Part shown: one piece after another, positions 44,411 through 52,961 of the stretch | How the letters are laid out: every line of letters starts with the position of its first letter | Position numbering within the stretch: the stretch's first letter is position 1 | NCBI RefSeq assembly: GCF_947487805.1 | Contig: NZ_CANKXW010000008.1 | Location: 1 to 64,000, forward strand | Origin: an uncultured Tateyamaria sp. | Lineage (GTDB): Bacteria > Pseudomonadota > Alphaproteobacteria > Rhodobacterales > Rhodobacteraceae | Direction: 5' to 3' | DNA length: 64,000 nt | Made by a program: the position numbers and the translations under genes | The notes under the pieces: generated by a model | The model's input: the letters and a program-made list of their open reading frames with translations, nothing else | Database searches by the model: none | What the model was told of the DNA's origin: nothing

Positions 44411-45316
44411 TCATTTGCCAAGACACCAGCGCATGATCGCCTTTTGCGCGTGCAGCCGGTTCTCGGCCTCGTCAAAGATCACGGAATGCGGGCCGTCCAT
44501 GACCTCGCTGGTCGCTTCGTCGTCCCGGTGGGCGGGCAGGCAGTGCATGAAAAGGCTGTCATCCTTGGTGCGCGCCATGAGATCGGCGTTGACCTGATAG
44601 CCCCGCAACTGGTTGTGCCGCCGCTCGCGGGCCGATTGCGGATCGTGCATCGACACCCAGGTGTCCGTGACCACCAGATCGGCCCCCTCCACCGCCCGCA
44701 GCGGATCGCGTTCGGTCGTGTAAAGCCCGTCAAGCGCGCGCTCGGGGTCGAGCGGCTCGGGACCTGTAAAGACGAGGTCGAACTCGAATTGTTTCGCCGC
44801 ATGGGCAAAGCTGGCAAAGACGTTGTTGCCGTCGCCCGACCACACGACCTTCTTGCCTTTGATGGGGCCGCGATGCTCTTCGAACGTCATCACGTCTGCC
44901 ATGATCTGGCAGGGGTGCGTCCGGTTGGTGAGGCCATTGATCACCGGCACGGTCGCGTATTCGGCCATTTCCAGCAATGTTGCCTCTTCAAAGGTGCGGA
45001 TCATGATGAGATCGACATAGCGGCTGAGCACGCGGGCAGTGTCGGCGATGGTCTCGCCGTGGCCCAGTTGCATGTCGGACCCCGACAGCACCATCGTCTG
45101 CCCACCCATCTGGCGCACGCCGACGTCAAAGGACACGCGGGTCCGTGTGGACGGTTTTTCAAAGATGAGCGCGACCATGTGGCCGTCGAGCGGGCAGTCA
45201 TCGTCGCGCATGCCCTTGGGACGGCCTGCGCGCGCGGTTTTGATGTCTTGTGCCGTGTCGATGATGCGCCGCAGGTCGGATGGGGCGGTGGTGTGGATGT
45301 CGAGGAAATGGGTCAT
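44411..45316 (-). CDS. argF: Ornithine carbamoyltransferase
   Basis: The 301-residue protein has the carbamoyl-phosphate motif [13 protein letters not shown], the HPCQIMAD loop, and the ornithine-binding [16 protein letters not shown] motif. It converts ornithine and carbamoyl phosphate to citrulline in arginine synthesis. It follows argD on the same strand with a palindromic element between them, and is followed immediately by the ketopantoate reductase-like gene. Confidence 0.97.
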   Translation of the reverse strand: MTHFLDIHTTAPSDLRRIIDTAQDIKTARAGRPKGMRDDDCPLDGHMVALIFEKPSTRTRVSFDVGVRQMGGQTMVLSGSDMQLGHGETIADTARVLSRYVDLIMIRTFEEATLLEMAEYATVPVINGLTNRTHPCQIMADVMTFEEHRGPIKGKKVVWSGDGNNVFASFAHAAKQFEFDLVFTGPEPLDPERALDGLYTTERDPLRAVEGADLVVTDTWVSMHDPQSARERRHNQLRGYQVNADLMARTKDDSLFMHCLPAHRDDEATSEVMDGPHSVIFDEAENRLHAQKAIMRWCLGK

Positions 45317-45339
45317 ATCTGTTCTCTTGCTGCGGAGCG

Positions 45340-45360
45340 CCGGGGGCTGTCTGCCCCCGG
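45340..45360. repeat. GC-rich palindromic element between argD and argF
   Basis: CCGGGGGC (45340-45347) pairs with GCCCCCGG (45353-45360) and is followed by ACCCCCGAAGGTATTTCAGG. I recall this sequence form as a dispersed palindromic repeat of Rhodobacteraceae intergenic regions. It may form a stem-loop in the argD-argF mRNA. Confidence 0.5.
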
Positions 45361-45391
45361 ACCCCCGAAGGTATTTCAGGCGAAAGGAAGA

Positions 45392-46573
45392 TCAGGCGCC
45401 AAGCGCGGTTGCTGTTGCGTCGAGCCGGTCGACCGCCGTCGCGATTTCATCGTCCGTGATGTTGAGCGGTGGCAGGAGGCGGACGGTGTTGTCCGCGGCT
45501 GGCACCGTGATCACCTGCTGTGCGTATCCGCCCGAGACCACGTCTCCGCAGGCCACCTTGCATTTGATGCCAAGCATCAGCCCCGCACCGCGGACGGTCT
45601 CAAAAACATCCGGGTGGGATGCGACGAGGCCTTCGAGTTTCTGACGCAAGAGACCGGCCTTGCGGTTTACATCCGCGAGGAAATCCACATCGGAGACGAT
45701 GTCCAGCACGGCACAGCCTACGGCACAGCCCAGCGGGTTGCCGCCATATGTCGAGCCGTGAGTGCCTGCGGTCATGCCGCTCGCCGCGTCTTCGGTGGCA
45801 AGGACGCAGCCCAGGGGGAAGCCGCCACCGATGCCTTTGGCGACCATCATGATCTCCGGCGCGATCCCGGCCCACTCGTGGGCAAAAAGCTTGCCCGTCC
45901 GGCCCACACCGCATTGCACCTCGTCGAGGATCAGAAGGATCCCCTTTTGGTCACACAGATCCCGCAGGCCCTTGAGGCATTGATCTGGCACCGGGATGAT
46001 CCCACCCTCGCCCTGGACGGGTTCCATCAGGATCGCGGCGGTGGTGTCGGTGATTGCCGGTTCCAGCGCGTCATGATCGGCAAAGGGCAAGTGCACGAAC
46101 CCGGGTAGCAAGGGACCGAACCCCTTGGTCATTTTTTCGGAACCGGCGGCCGCAATGCCCGCCGAGGACCGGCCGTGGAAACTGCCCGAGAAGGTAATGA
46201 TATCGACCTTGTCAGGCTGGCCTTTGTCATACCAGTATTTGCGCGCCATCTTGACGGCCAGTTCGCAGGCCTCTGTGCCCGAGTTGGTGAAAAATACCGT
46301 ATCGGCGAATGTCGCCTGCACCAGCTTGTCCGCCAGGGCCTGTTGCTGCGGAATGTGGTAGAGGTTGGAGGTGTGCCAGAGCGCGCCTGCCTGATCGGTC
46401 AGCGCCTGAGTGAGCGCAGGATGCGCATGGCCCAACGCATTCACGGCAATACCTGCACCCAGATCCAGAAAACGTCGGCCATCCGCCTCGATCAGCCATG
46501 CGCCTTCGCCTTTGACAAAGGTCAAAGGGGCGCGGTTGTAGGTCGGCAGAACGGACGTGATCATGGGGATCAT
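45392..46573 (-). CDS. argD: Acetylornithine aminotransferase
   Basis: The 393-residue protein is a class III PLP aminotransferase. It has TNSGTEACELAVKMAR (phosphate cup), the Asp of ILDEVQCGVGRTGKLFAHE and the PLP lysine in MMVAKGIGGGFPLG. It transaminates N-acetylglutamate semialdehyde to N-acetylornithine, and often serves in lysine synthesis too. It heads the argD-argF operon. Confidence 0.95.
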   Translation of the reverse strand: MIPMITSVLPTYNRAPLTFVKGEGAWLIEADGRRFLDLGAGIAVNALGHAHPALTQALTDQAGALWHTSNLYHIPQQQALADKLVQATFADTVFFTNSGTEACELAVKMARKYWYDKGQPDKVDIITFSGSFHGRSSAGIAAAGSEKMTKGFGPLLPGFVHLPFADHDALEPAITDTTAAILMEPVQGEGGIIPVPDQCLKGLRDLCDQKGILLILDEVQCGVGRTGKLFAHEWAGIAPEIMMVAKGIGGGFPLGCVLATEDAASGMTAGTHGSTYGGNPLGCAVGCAVLDIVSDVDFLADVNRKAGLLRQKLEGLVASHPDVFETVRGAGLMLGIKCKVACGDVVSGGYAQQVITVPAADNTVRLLPPLNITDDEIATAVDRLDATATALGA

Positions 46574-46809
46574 CCTTTTGGTAGGCCAAAAACATCAAAG
46601 CACGTTGGTGCATGACGCATCGGCAGGGGTCAACAGATTTGAAAGGGTGGTGTGCGCAATTCCGGTCGCGCACGGGTGATCACCGGCTGGTTCAGCCGCG
46701 CAAGCGAAGTCGTCGGAGGCGCAAAACGGTGATCATGCGGGATGCCATAGCGCAGGAATTGGCCCGGCACCAGTTGAAATTGCTTGCGCCTGTGCGGAGA
46801 GGGGCGCAG

Positions 46810-47724
46810 ATGGCGCATATGTTTTCGCCCAAGGCACAAAACCCTGCGCTGGCCGCCACGCTGATCTGCATTGCCTGTGCGTTCATCGCGGCCACAACGC
46901 TGTTTGCCAAGGCGCTTGGCACGGACCAGTTCGGCACGCCGCTGCATCCGTTCCAGATCAGCTTTGGCCGCTTTGTTTTCGCCTTTCTGGCACTGGGCAC
47001 GGCCGCTGCGATCCTGCGGCCCGAGTTCCAGCGCCCGCATCTGGGCCTTCATCTGGCGCGCACGGTGTCCGGGTGGTTGGGTGTCACGCTGATGTTTGCC
47101 AGTGTCGTTTATATCCCGCTGGCCGATGCCACGGCGATTTCCTTTCTCAACCCGGTGTTCGGGATGATCCTTGCCATTCCGCTTCTGGGGGAGCGGGTGG
47201 GCAAGTGGCGCTGGTTGGCGGCGGCAATTGCATTTGCCGGGGCGATGATCCTTTTGCGGCCCACACCGGCCAGCTTTCAACCAGCGGCGCTTCTGGCGCT
47301 GGGGGCGGCGATGGTGCTGGGGTTCGAATTGAGCATCATCAAGAAACTCACCGGGCGCGAAGGCCCGTTTTCCATACTCGTCGTGAACAACCTGTTGGGG
47401 ATGATCGTGGCCGGTCTGGCGGTGATCTGGGTCTGGACCGCGCCCACCGCGCAGCAATGGGCGTTGATGGCCGGGATCGGCGGAGCAATGGCCGTGGCGC
47501 AGACCTGCTTTGTCAACGCGATGGCACGGGCCGATGCCAGCTTTGTCGCGCCGTTCAGCTATGGGACCCTCATTTTCGCGGCCCTTTACGACATCCTGTT
47601 CTACGGCGTCATCCCCGATCACATCACTATCCTGGGCGCGGCGATCATCATCGCGGGCGCGCTTTTGCTGGCATGGCGCGAAGGGCGCAGACAGCGGCGC
47701 GAACCTGACCAAGCTCCCTTGTAA
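46810..47724 (+). CDS. EamA/DMT-family transporter
   Basis: The protein has 304 residues from ATG 46810, after GGAGAGGGG. It shows about ten hydrophobic helices in two EamA repeats, for example ATLICIACAFIAATTLFAKA, WLGVTLMFASVVYIPLADAT and IGGAMAVAQTCFVNAMARAD, with the conserved AxAISFLNPVF-like end of helix 4. It is an inner-membrane exporter of metabolites or amino acids; the substrate is unknown. It is followed by a terminator. Confidence 0.88.
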   Translation: MAHMFSPKAQNPALAATLICIACAFIAATTLFAKALGTDQFGTPLHPFQISFGRFVFAFLALGTAAAILRPEFQRPHLGLHLARTVSGWLGVTLMFASVVYIPLADATAISFLNPVFGMILAIPLLGERVGKWRWLAAAIAFAGAMILLRPTPASFQPAALLALGAAMVLGFELSIIKKLTGREGPFSILVVNNLLGMIVAGLAVIWVWTAPTAQQWALMAGIGGAMAVAQTCFVNAMARADASFVAPFSYGTLIFAALYDILFYGVIPDHITILGAAIIIAGALLLAWREGRRQRREPDQAPL

Positions 47725-47769
47725 CTTCGCCGCATGTGACTAGAATAGATGGCTGACACGAAATTTCAG

Positions 47770-47795
47770 GGCGGCCCCTCGGGAGGCCGCCTTTT
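47770..47795 (+). terminator. Rho-independent terminator before gcrA
   Basis: GGCGGCC (47770-47776) pairs perfectly with GGCCGCC (47785-47791) and is followed by TTTT. It ends EamA transcription, 18 bp upstream of the gcrA start; if gcrA transcription begins upstream it could attenuate that gene. Confidence 0.75.
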
Positions 47796-47813
47796 AGCTA
47801 GGAAAGCCTGCCG

Positions 47814-48389
47814 ATGTCCTGGACCGACGAGCGCGTTGAACTACTCAAGAAAATGTGGGGCGAGGGGCAATCCGCGAGCCAGATCGCAAAGGAACTGGGC
47901 GGCGTCACCCGCAACGCCGTGATCGGCAAGGTGCACCGGCTCGGTCTGTCGAACCGCGCAGGCAGCGGCGGGGCCGCATCGCCGGCCAAGGCCGAAGCCA
48001 AGCCAAAGCCCGCCCCCAAGGCCAAGGCCGAGCCAAAGGTGCAGCCCAAGACCGAACCAGCGATCAAACCGGTGCCCGCGCCCGAGACGAAATCCACCCT
48101 GCCTGCCCGCAAGCAGATCATTCCCGCAGGCCAGCCCCTGCCGCCGCAACCCTCGGCCAACGAGATCAGCCCCGAGGCCTTGGCCAAGGTCAACGAGATC
48201 GAGAAGAAGGCCAAGAAGATCAGCCTGATGGAACTGACCGAGCGGACGTGCAAGTGGCCGGTCGGTGATCCGGCGACAGACAATTTCTGGTTCTGCGGCC
48301 TGCCTGTGCAACAGGGCAAACCCTATTGCGAGGCGCATGTGGGCGTGGCGTTCCAGCCGATGTCGTCGCGCCGGGATCGCCGCCGCTGA
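47814..48389 (+). CDS. gcrA: Cell-cycle regulator GcrA
   Basis: The 191-residue protein has the GcrA N-terminal HTH (MSWTDERVELLKKMWGEGQS, ASQIAKELGGVTRNAVIGKV), an Ala/Lys/Pro-rich linker (about 45-110) and the C-terminal sigma-70-binding zinc-like motif with CKWPVGDP, FCGLP and PYCEAH. GcrA binds sigma-70 and acts at CcrM-methylated GANTC promoters. It is diagnostic of Alphaproteobacteria. Confidence 0.95.
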   Translation: MSWTDERVELLKKMWGEGQSASQIAKELGGVTRNAVIGKVHRLGLSNRAGSGGAASPAKAEAKPKPAPKAKAEPKVQPKTEPAIKPVPAPETKSTLPARKQIIPAGQPLPPQPSANEISPEALAKVNEIEKKAKKISLMELTERTCKWPVGDPATDNFWFCGLPVQQGKPYCEAHVGVAFQPMSSRRDRRR

Positions 48390-48489
48390 TACCACATCGC
48401 CGGGAAACGGGACGCGCGCCGCGTATTGAAACAATGCGCCACGCAGGTGTGAGTTGTGCGTCACCCCCGTCCCGTGACAGGAAGGCCCG

Positions 48490-50169
48490 GTGACGCGAAC
48501 CGACCAGAAGGCCCACCTCATGCGAGACCTGCCCCCTACCCCGCCACGCGCTGCTGATGTGCTGGCATCGCGGCTTTACGATGCCGGGTGCCGTCTGGCC
48601 TTTGGCATGCCCGGCGGAGAAGTCCTGACACTGGTGGATGCGCTGGAGCGTGCCGGTATCCGGTTCATTCTGTGCAAACACGAAAATGCCGCCGCCTTCA
48701 TGGCCGAAGGGGCGTGGCACCGTACCGGCGCGCCGGGCATTCTGGTGGCGACTGTTGGTCCCGGCGCGCTGAACGGCGTGAACGCGGTCGCCAACGCACA
48801 TCAGGACCGGGTGCCCATGATCGTTCTGGCCGGGTGCGTCGACGCGGACGAGGCGCAGACCTATACCCACCAGGTGCTCGATCAGACCCAGGTGTTCCGC
48901 CCGATCACAAAGGCGACGTTCACGCTCAACACCGGTGCGGCGCATGTGATTGCGGACAAGGCCGTCAGCATCGCCACCGAGGGACGCCCCGGTCCGGTCC
49001 ATATCGATGTCCCCATCACGGTCGCGGTGACGCCCGTGACACCTGAAATCCCGGCGCGCCGGGCGGTTGCCACACCCACCGTGCCCGCCCCAGACGTGCT
49101 CGCGGACATGCGCACGCAGCTGGCAAAGGCGCAGCGCCCCGTGCTGATTGTCGGTGTCGATGCGATCAACCAGGGCTTTGATACCCGCCGCCGGGACATG
49201 GCGCAGCAACTGCGCACCTTTGTCGAAACATATAATGTGCCTGTCATCACCACCTACAAGGCCAAGGGCCTGCTGCCCGAGGATCACCCCCTGTCGCTGG
49301 GCGGGGCGGGCCTGTCGCCCAAGGCGGACAAGATCCTGCTGCCGCTGGTCCAGCGCGCCGACCTGATCATCGGCCTGGGCTACGACCCGATCGAGATGCG
49401 CACCGGCTGGCGCGATTTCTACTTTCCGGGCATCCAGACGATGTTCGACATTACTGCCGAACCAAACCACCACTACATGCACCAGGCCTCCGTCAATGTG
49501 GTGGGCGACTGCGCCGCGACGCTGAGTGCGATCTCGGACGGAGTAGCTCCCCGCGACACCTGGACAGACGGTGACATCGCGACGGCCAAGGCTGATCTCG
49601 ATGCCGCCTTTCCGACCGATGATCCATGGGGCCCCGCCGCCGTCATCGACACCTGCCGCGCGGTCCTGCCGCGCGATACGCTCGCCACGGCCGACAGCGG
49701 CGCGCACCGCATCCTGCTGAGCCAGATGTGGCAGTGCTATGAACCGCGTGGCCTGATGCAATCTTCGGCGCTGTGCACGATGGGCTGCGCCATCCCGCTG
49801 GCCATGGGCGCACAAGTCGCCGACCCCGACCGCACCGTCGTCAGCTTCTCCGGCGATGCCGGGTTCCTGATGGTCGCTGGCGAGTTGTCCACCGCGGCCG
49901 AACTCGGCCTCAAGACGATCTTTGTCGTCTTCGTTGACGCGTCCCTCGCATTGATCGAACTCAAACAGCGCCAGCGGCAACTGACCAACGCAGGCGTCGA
50001 TTTCGCCAAACACGACTTTGCCGCGATGGGCCGCGCCTTTGGCGGTGCCGGGCACACGGTGACCTCGCGCGACGAACTGCGCGCCGCACTGGATGCCGCA
50101 CAGAACGCCGATGGCTTTACCGTCATCGCCGCCGTGATCGACCGGGGGGCCTATGATGGCCGCATCTGA
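48490..50169 (+). CDS. Thiamine-diphosphate-dependent enzyme (acetolactate synthase-like large subunit)
   Basis: The protein has 559 residues from GTG 48490 (ATG 48520 is an alternative). It has a three-domain ThDP fold: the N-terminal PYR domain with catalytic Glu in ILCKHENAAAFMAEGAW, the central domain (RPVLIVGVDAINQG), and the PP domain with the ThDP-binding FSGDAGFLMVAGELSTAAEL. It resembles acetolactate synthase and benzoylformate-decarboxylase relatives. Its 3' end overlaps a CaiB/BaiF CoA-transferase gene by 17 bp, the pairing known for oxalyl-CoA decarboxylase and formyl-CoA transferase. That suggests a CoA-thioester substrate, but no residue settles it. Confidence 0.8.
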   Translation: MTRTDQKAHLMRDLPPTPPRAADVLASRLYDAGCRLAFGMPGGEVLTLVDALERAGIRFILCKHENAAAFMAEGAWHRTGAPGILVATVGPGALNGVNAVANAHQDRVPMIVLAGCVDADEAQTYTHQVLDQTQVFRPITKATFTLNTGAAHVIADKAVSIATEGRPGPVHIDVPITVAVTPVTPEIPARRAVATPTVPAPDVLADMRTQLAKAQRPVLIVGVDAINQGFDTRRRDMAQQLRTFVETYNVPVITTYKAKGLLPEDHPLSLGGAGLSPKADKILLPLVQRADLIIGLGYDPIEMRTGWRDFYFPGIQTMFDITAEPNHHYMHQASVNVVGDCAATLSAISDGVAPRDTWTDGDIATAKADLDAAFPTDDPWGPAAVIDTCRAVLPRDTLATADSGAHRILLSQMWQCYEPRGLMQSSALCTMGCAIPLAMGAQVADPDRTVVSFSGDAGFLMVAGELSTAAELGLKTIFVVFVDASLALIELKQRQRQLTNAGVDFAKHDFAAMGRAFGGAGHTVTSRDELRAALDAAQNADGFTVIAAVIDRGAYDGRI

Positions 50170-51367
50170 CGCAAGCACACCCGGCGCGCTGGACGGCCTC
50201 TTTGTTCTCGACCTGTCGCGCATCTTGGCTGGCCCCACCGCCACACAAATGCTGGGCGATCTGGGCGCTACCGTGATCAAGGTGGAAAACCCCAAAACGG
50301 GCGGCGATGATACGCGCGGATGGGGACCGAACTATGCCAAGGGGCTCGACGGTCAACCCACGGACCTGTCCGCCTATTTCATGTGTGCCAATCGTAACAA
50401 GCAATCCATCGCCGTGGACCTTTCCACCGAGGATGGACAGGACACCATCCGGCAACTCGCCGCGCGCGCCGACGTGGTGATTGAAAATTACAAACCCGGC
50501 GGCCTGACCAAATACGGCCTCGACCACCAGACGCTGTGCGCCGCGCATCCGGGTCTCGTTTACTGCTCCATCTCCGGCTTTGGCCAGACCGGGCCGAACC
50601 GGGACCAGCCCGGCTATGACCTCATGGCGCAGGGCTATGGGGGGATCATGTCACTGACCGGGGCCCCGGATGGCGCGCCGATGAAGGTTGGCGTCGGCAT
50701 CGCGGATGTGATGTGCGGCATGTACGCAACCATCGGCATCCTTGCCGCCTTGCGTCACCGCGATGCCACCGGCGAGGGCCAGCACATCGACCTCAGCCTT
50801 GTGGACGCCCAGATGGCGTGGCTGATCAACGAAGGGTGCAACTTTCTGACCAGTGGGCAGGTGCCCGAACGGCGCGGCAATGCCCACCCCAATATCGTCC
50901 CTTATGACGCGTTCGAGGCCAGCGACGGCCACGTTCTGGTCGCCGTGGGCAATGACGCGCAATTCGTGCGGTTCTGCGATGCGGTCGGCGCGTCCGAACT
51001 GGGGGCCGACCCCAGGTTTGCCACGAACCTACTACGCATCGAAAACCGGACCACTCTGATCCCCGCGCTGCGCATGCAGCTGGCGACCTTGACCAAGGAT
51101 GATATCCTGACCCGCCTGCGCGCGGCCAAGGTGCCTTGCGGCCCGATCCATGATGTCGCCGAGGCGCTCGGGTCGGATCAGGCGCGCGCGCGTGGCACGG
51201 TGGTGGATGTTCCACGCGACGACGTGGCGGACGGCGCAGTGCAGCTTTTGGCGAATCCCCTGAAATTTTCCGCCACACCAGTCCGTTACAGGCGGCCTCC
51301 GCCGCGCTTTGGGCAGGATACAGACGCCGTTCTTGCAACATTGGCGTCTCAAAAAAAGCAAGATTAG
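50153..51367 (+). CDS. CaiB/BaiF (class III) CoA-transferase
   Basis: The 404-residue protein has the family opening GLFVLDLSRILAGPTATQML, GDLGATVIKVENPKTGGDDT (CoA-binding) and the catalytic Asp in KVGVGIADVMCGMYATIGIL, plus LVYCSISGFGQTGP. It transfers CoA between carboxylic acids. The gene overlaps the ThDP enzyme gene, so the two act in one pathway, possibly activation then decarboxylation or lysis of a short acid. The start may be either of two adjacent ATGs (50153 or 50156). Confidence 0.92.
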   Translation: MMAASDASTPGALDGLFVLDLSRILAGPTATQMLGDLGATVIKVENPKTGGDDTRGWGPNYAKGLDGQPTDLSAYFMCANRNKQSIAVDLSTEDGQDTIRQLAARADVVIENYKPGGLTKYGLDHQTLCAAHPGLVYCSISGFGQTGPNRDQPGYDLMAQGYGGIMSLTGAPDGAPMKVGVGIADVMCGMYATIGILAALRHRDATGEGQHIDLSLVDAQMAWLINEGCNFLTSGQVPERRGNAHPNIVPYDAFEASDGHVLVAVGNDAQFVRFCDAVGASELGADPRFATNLLRIENRTTLIPALRMQLATLTKDDILTRLRAAKVPCGPIHDVAEALGSDQARARGTVVDVPRDDVADGAVQLLANPLKFSATPVRYRRPPPRFGQDTDAVLATLASQKKQD

Positions 51368-51546
51368 CCTTCCGTTCCCAAGCGCTTTGGCCGTTTTTCG
51401 CCTGCTTGGGGCATGCGCGCTCACGTTTTGGTCACGGAACCGCCCACCACCCTTCACGGTTGCGTGTGTCGGCCCGACAATCAGTACCAATCGGGCCTAG
51501 ATGCAGTACACCCGATGCAACAACTTTCGTAAGAGGTACCGCACGC

Positions 51547-52893
51547 ATGCTGCACGACATTTGCCAAGCCCCGGTCAGCCTGGACGACCCCGAGCTGGTT
51601 GCCGAATGGAACGGCATGATCCGCGCCTTCATGGCCCATGGAACCGCCACTCCGACGCATCTGGGTGCGGTGCTGTCCGGCGCACCGGACTTTGCGATGG
51701 GGCACGCAGCCAAGGGGCTGTTTTCCTTGATGATGGGCCGCAAGGAACTCAACGCCGTGGCGCGTGAGGCAGGCACCACCGCTGTCGCAGCCCTTGCCAC
51801 TTCGGGCGGCACCGCCCGCGAACGCCTCTGGGTGCGCGCGCTGGGCGAATGGCTGGACGGTCGCCCGTCCGGTGCAATCGCCGCGATGGAGCGTGTTCTG
51901 GCAGAACATCCCACCGATACGCTGTCGGCCAAGGTCAGCCACGCAATCCGTTTCATCCTCGGTGACGGTGTGGGCATGCGCGCCTCGATCGAAAACGTGC
52001 TGGACGCGCACAAGGGCCACGCACTCGAAGGCTACGTGCATGGTTGCCATGCGTTCACACTGGAAGAAACAGGCGACTATGACGGAGCCGAAGCCGCAGG
52101 CCTCAAGGGTCTGCAACTGGCCACGGACGACGCATGGGGCCTGCACGCGGTGGCCCACGTCTACGACATGACCGCCCGCCCCGATCACGGCATCGCACTG
52201 ATTGAAAACAACTGCGCGGCCTGGGATCACTGCAACAACTTCCGCTACCACGTGTGGTGGCACAAGGCGCTTCTGCACCTCGACCGCGGCGAGAATGACA
52301 TCGTTCTGGCCCTCTATGATCAACAGATCCGCGCCGACAAGACCGACGACTACCGCGACATTGCGAATGCAACGTCCCTGCTGATGCGGCTTGAGCTCGA
52401 AGGCACAGCCGTAGGCGACCGCTGGGACGAACTGGCCGATTTCGCCCAGGGGCGGACTGACGATGGCTGCCTCGTCTTTGCCGATCTGCATTACCAACTG
52501 GCGCTGGGTGCCGCGGGACGCGATGGCGCACAGTCGTCGCTGGCCGCACGCTTTGCCGTGGATGCCGCGCGCCAGGGCGAAATGCCCGCCCGCGTGGCCG
52601 ATCCGGGCAAGGCCGCCCTGACCGGGCTCAACGCTTTTGCCGAAGGGCGCTATGACGACGCGTTCCGCAATTTGGCCGCGGCCCGCCCGGGCATGCAGAC
52701 CATCGGCGGCAGCCACGCCCAGCGCGACGTGTTCGAACGCATGACCATCGATGCGGGCCTGCGCTCTGGGATGTATGACGCGACCGAAGCCCTTCTCGAG
52801 GACCGGATCGCACGCCGTGCCGGTGCCATCGACCGGTTCTCGGCCACACGTCTGGCGAATATCAGCGATGCTCGCCGCATCCCCGCGCAGTAA
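51547..52893 (+). CDS. Tetratricopeptide-repeat protein, TTC38-like
   Basis: The protein has 448 residues from ATG 51547 (MLHDICQAPVSLD). It is entirely helical, with repeat-like units and the TTC38-type block DAWGLHAVAHVYDMTARPDH followed by YHVWWHKALLHLDRGE. No signal peptide or membrane segment is present. Bacterial and animal TTC38 proteins are conserved but uncharacterized. A weak terminator-like palindrome follows the gene. Confidence 0.8.
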   Translation: MLHDICQAPVSLDDPELVAEWNGMIRAFMAHGTATPTHLGAVLSGAPDFAMGHAAKGLFSLMMGRKELNAVAREAGTTAVAALATSGGTARERLWVRALGEWLDGRPSGAIAAMERVLAEHPTDTLSAKVSHAIRFILGDGVGMRASIENVLDAHKGHALEGYVHGCHAFTLEETGDYDGAEAAGLKGLQLATDDAWGLHAVAHVYDMTARPDHGIALIENNCAAWDHCNNFRYHVWWHKALLHLDRGENDIVLALYDQQIRADKTDDYRDIANATSLLMRLELEGTAVGDRWDELADFAQGRTDDGCLVFADLHYQLALGAAGRDGAQSSLAARFAVDAARQGEMPARVADPGKAALTGLNAFAEGRYDDAFRNLAAARPGMQTIGGSHAQRDVFERMTIDAGLRSGMYDATEALLEDRIARRAGAIDRFSATRLANISDARRIPAQ

Positions 52894-52902
52894 GCCGCGC
52901 GC

Positions 52903-52926
52903 GCCCGACGTGACTGCGCGTCGGGC
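52903..52926 (+). terminator. Stem-loop after the TTC38-like gene
   Basis: GCCCGACG (52903-52910) pairs with CGTCGGGC (52919-52926) around 8 nt. A short CTGACTCTTT follows, so it is a possible weak terminator before opgC. Confidence 0.5.
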
Positions 52927-52961
52927 CTGACTCTTTGACCAAAGAAGACTAAACACCGGCC

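Noticed and set aside
44366-46108. 580-residue plus-strand ORF
   Set aside because: Shadow of argF and argD on the opposite strand, both of which have complete catalytic motifs.
46630-47712. 360-residue minus-strand ORF
   Set aside because: Arg/Gln/His-rich antisense of the EamA transporter, whose membrane helices are clear.
48220-50295. 691-residue minus-strand ORF
   Set aside because: Antisense shadow of gcrA, the ThDP enzyme and the CoA-transferase; low-complexity Arg/Gly/His composition.
51481-52956. 491-residue minus-strand ORF
   Set aside because: Shadow of the TTC38-like gene, which has a consistent start and repeat structure on the plus strand.
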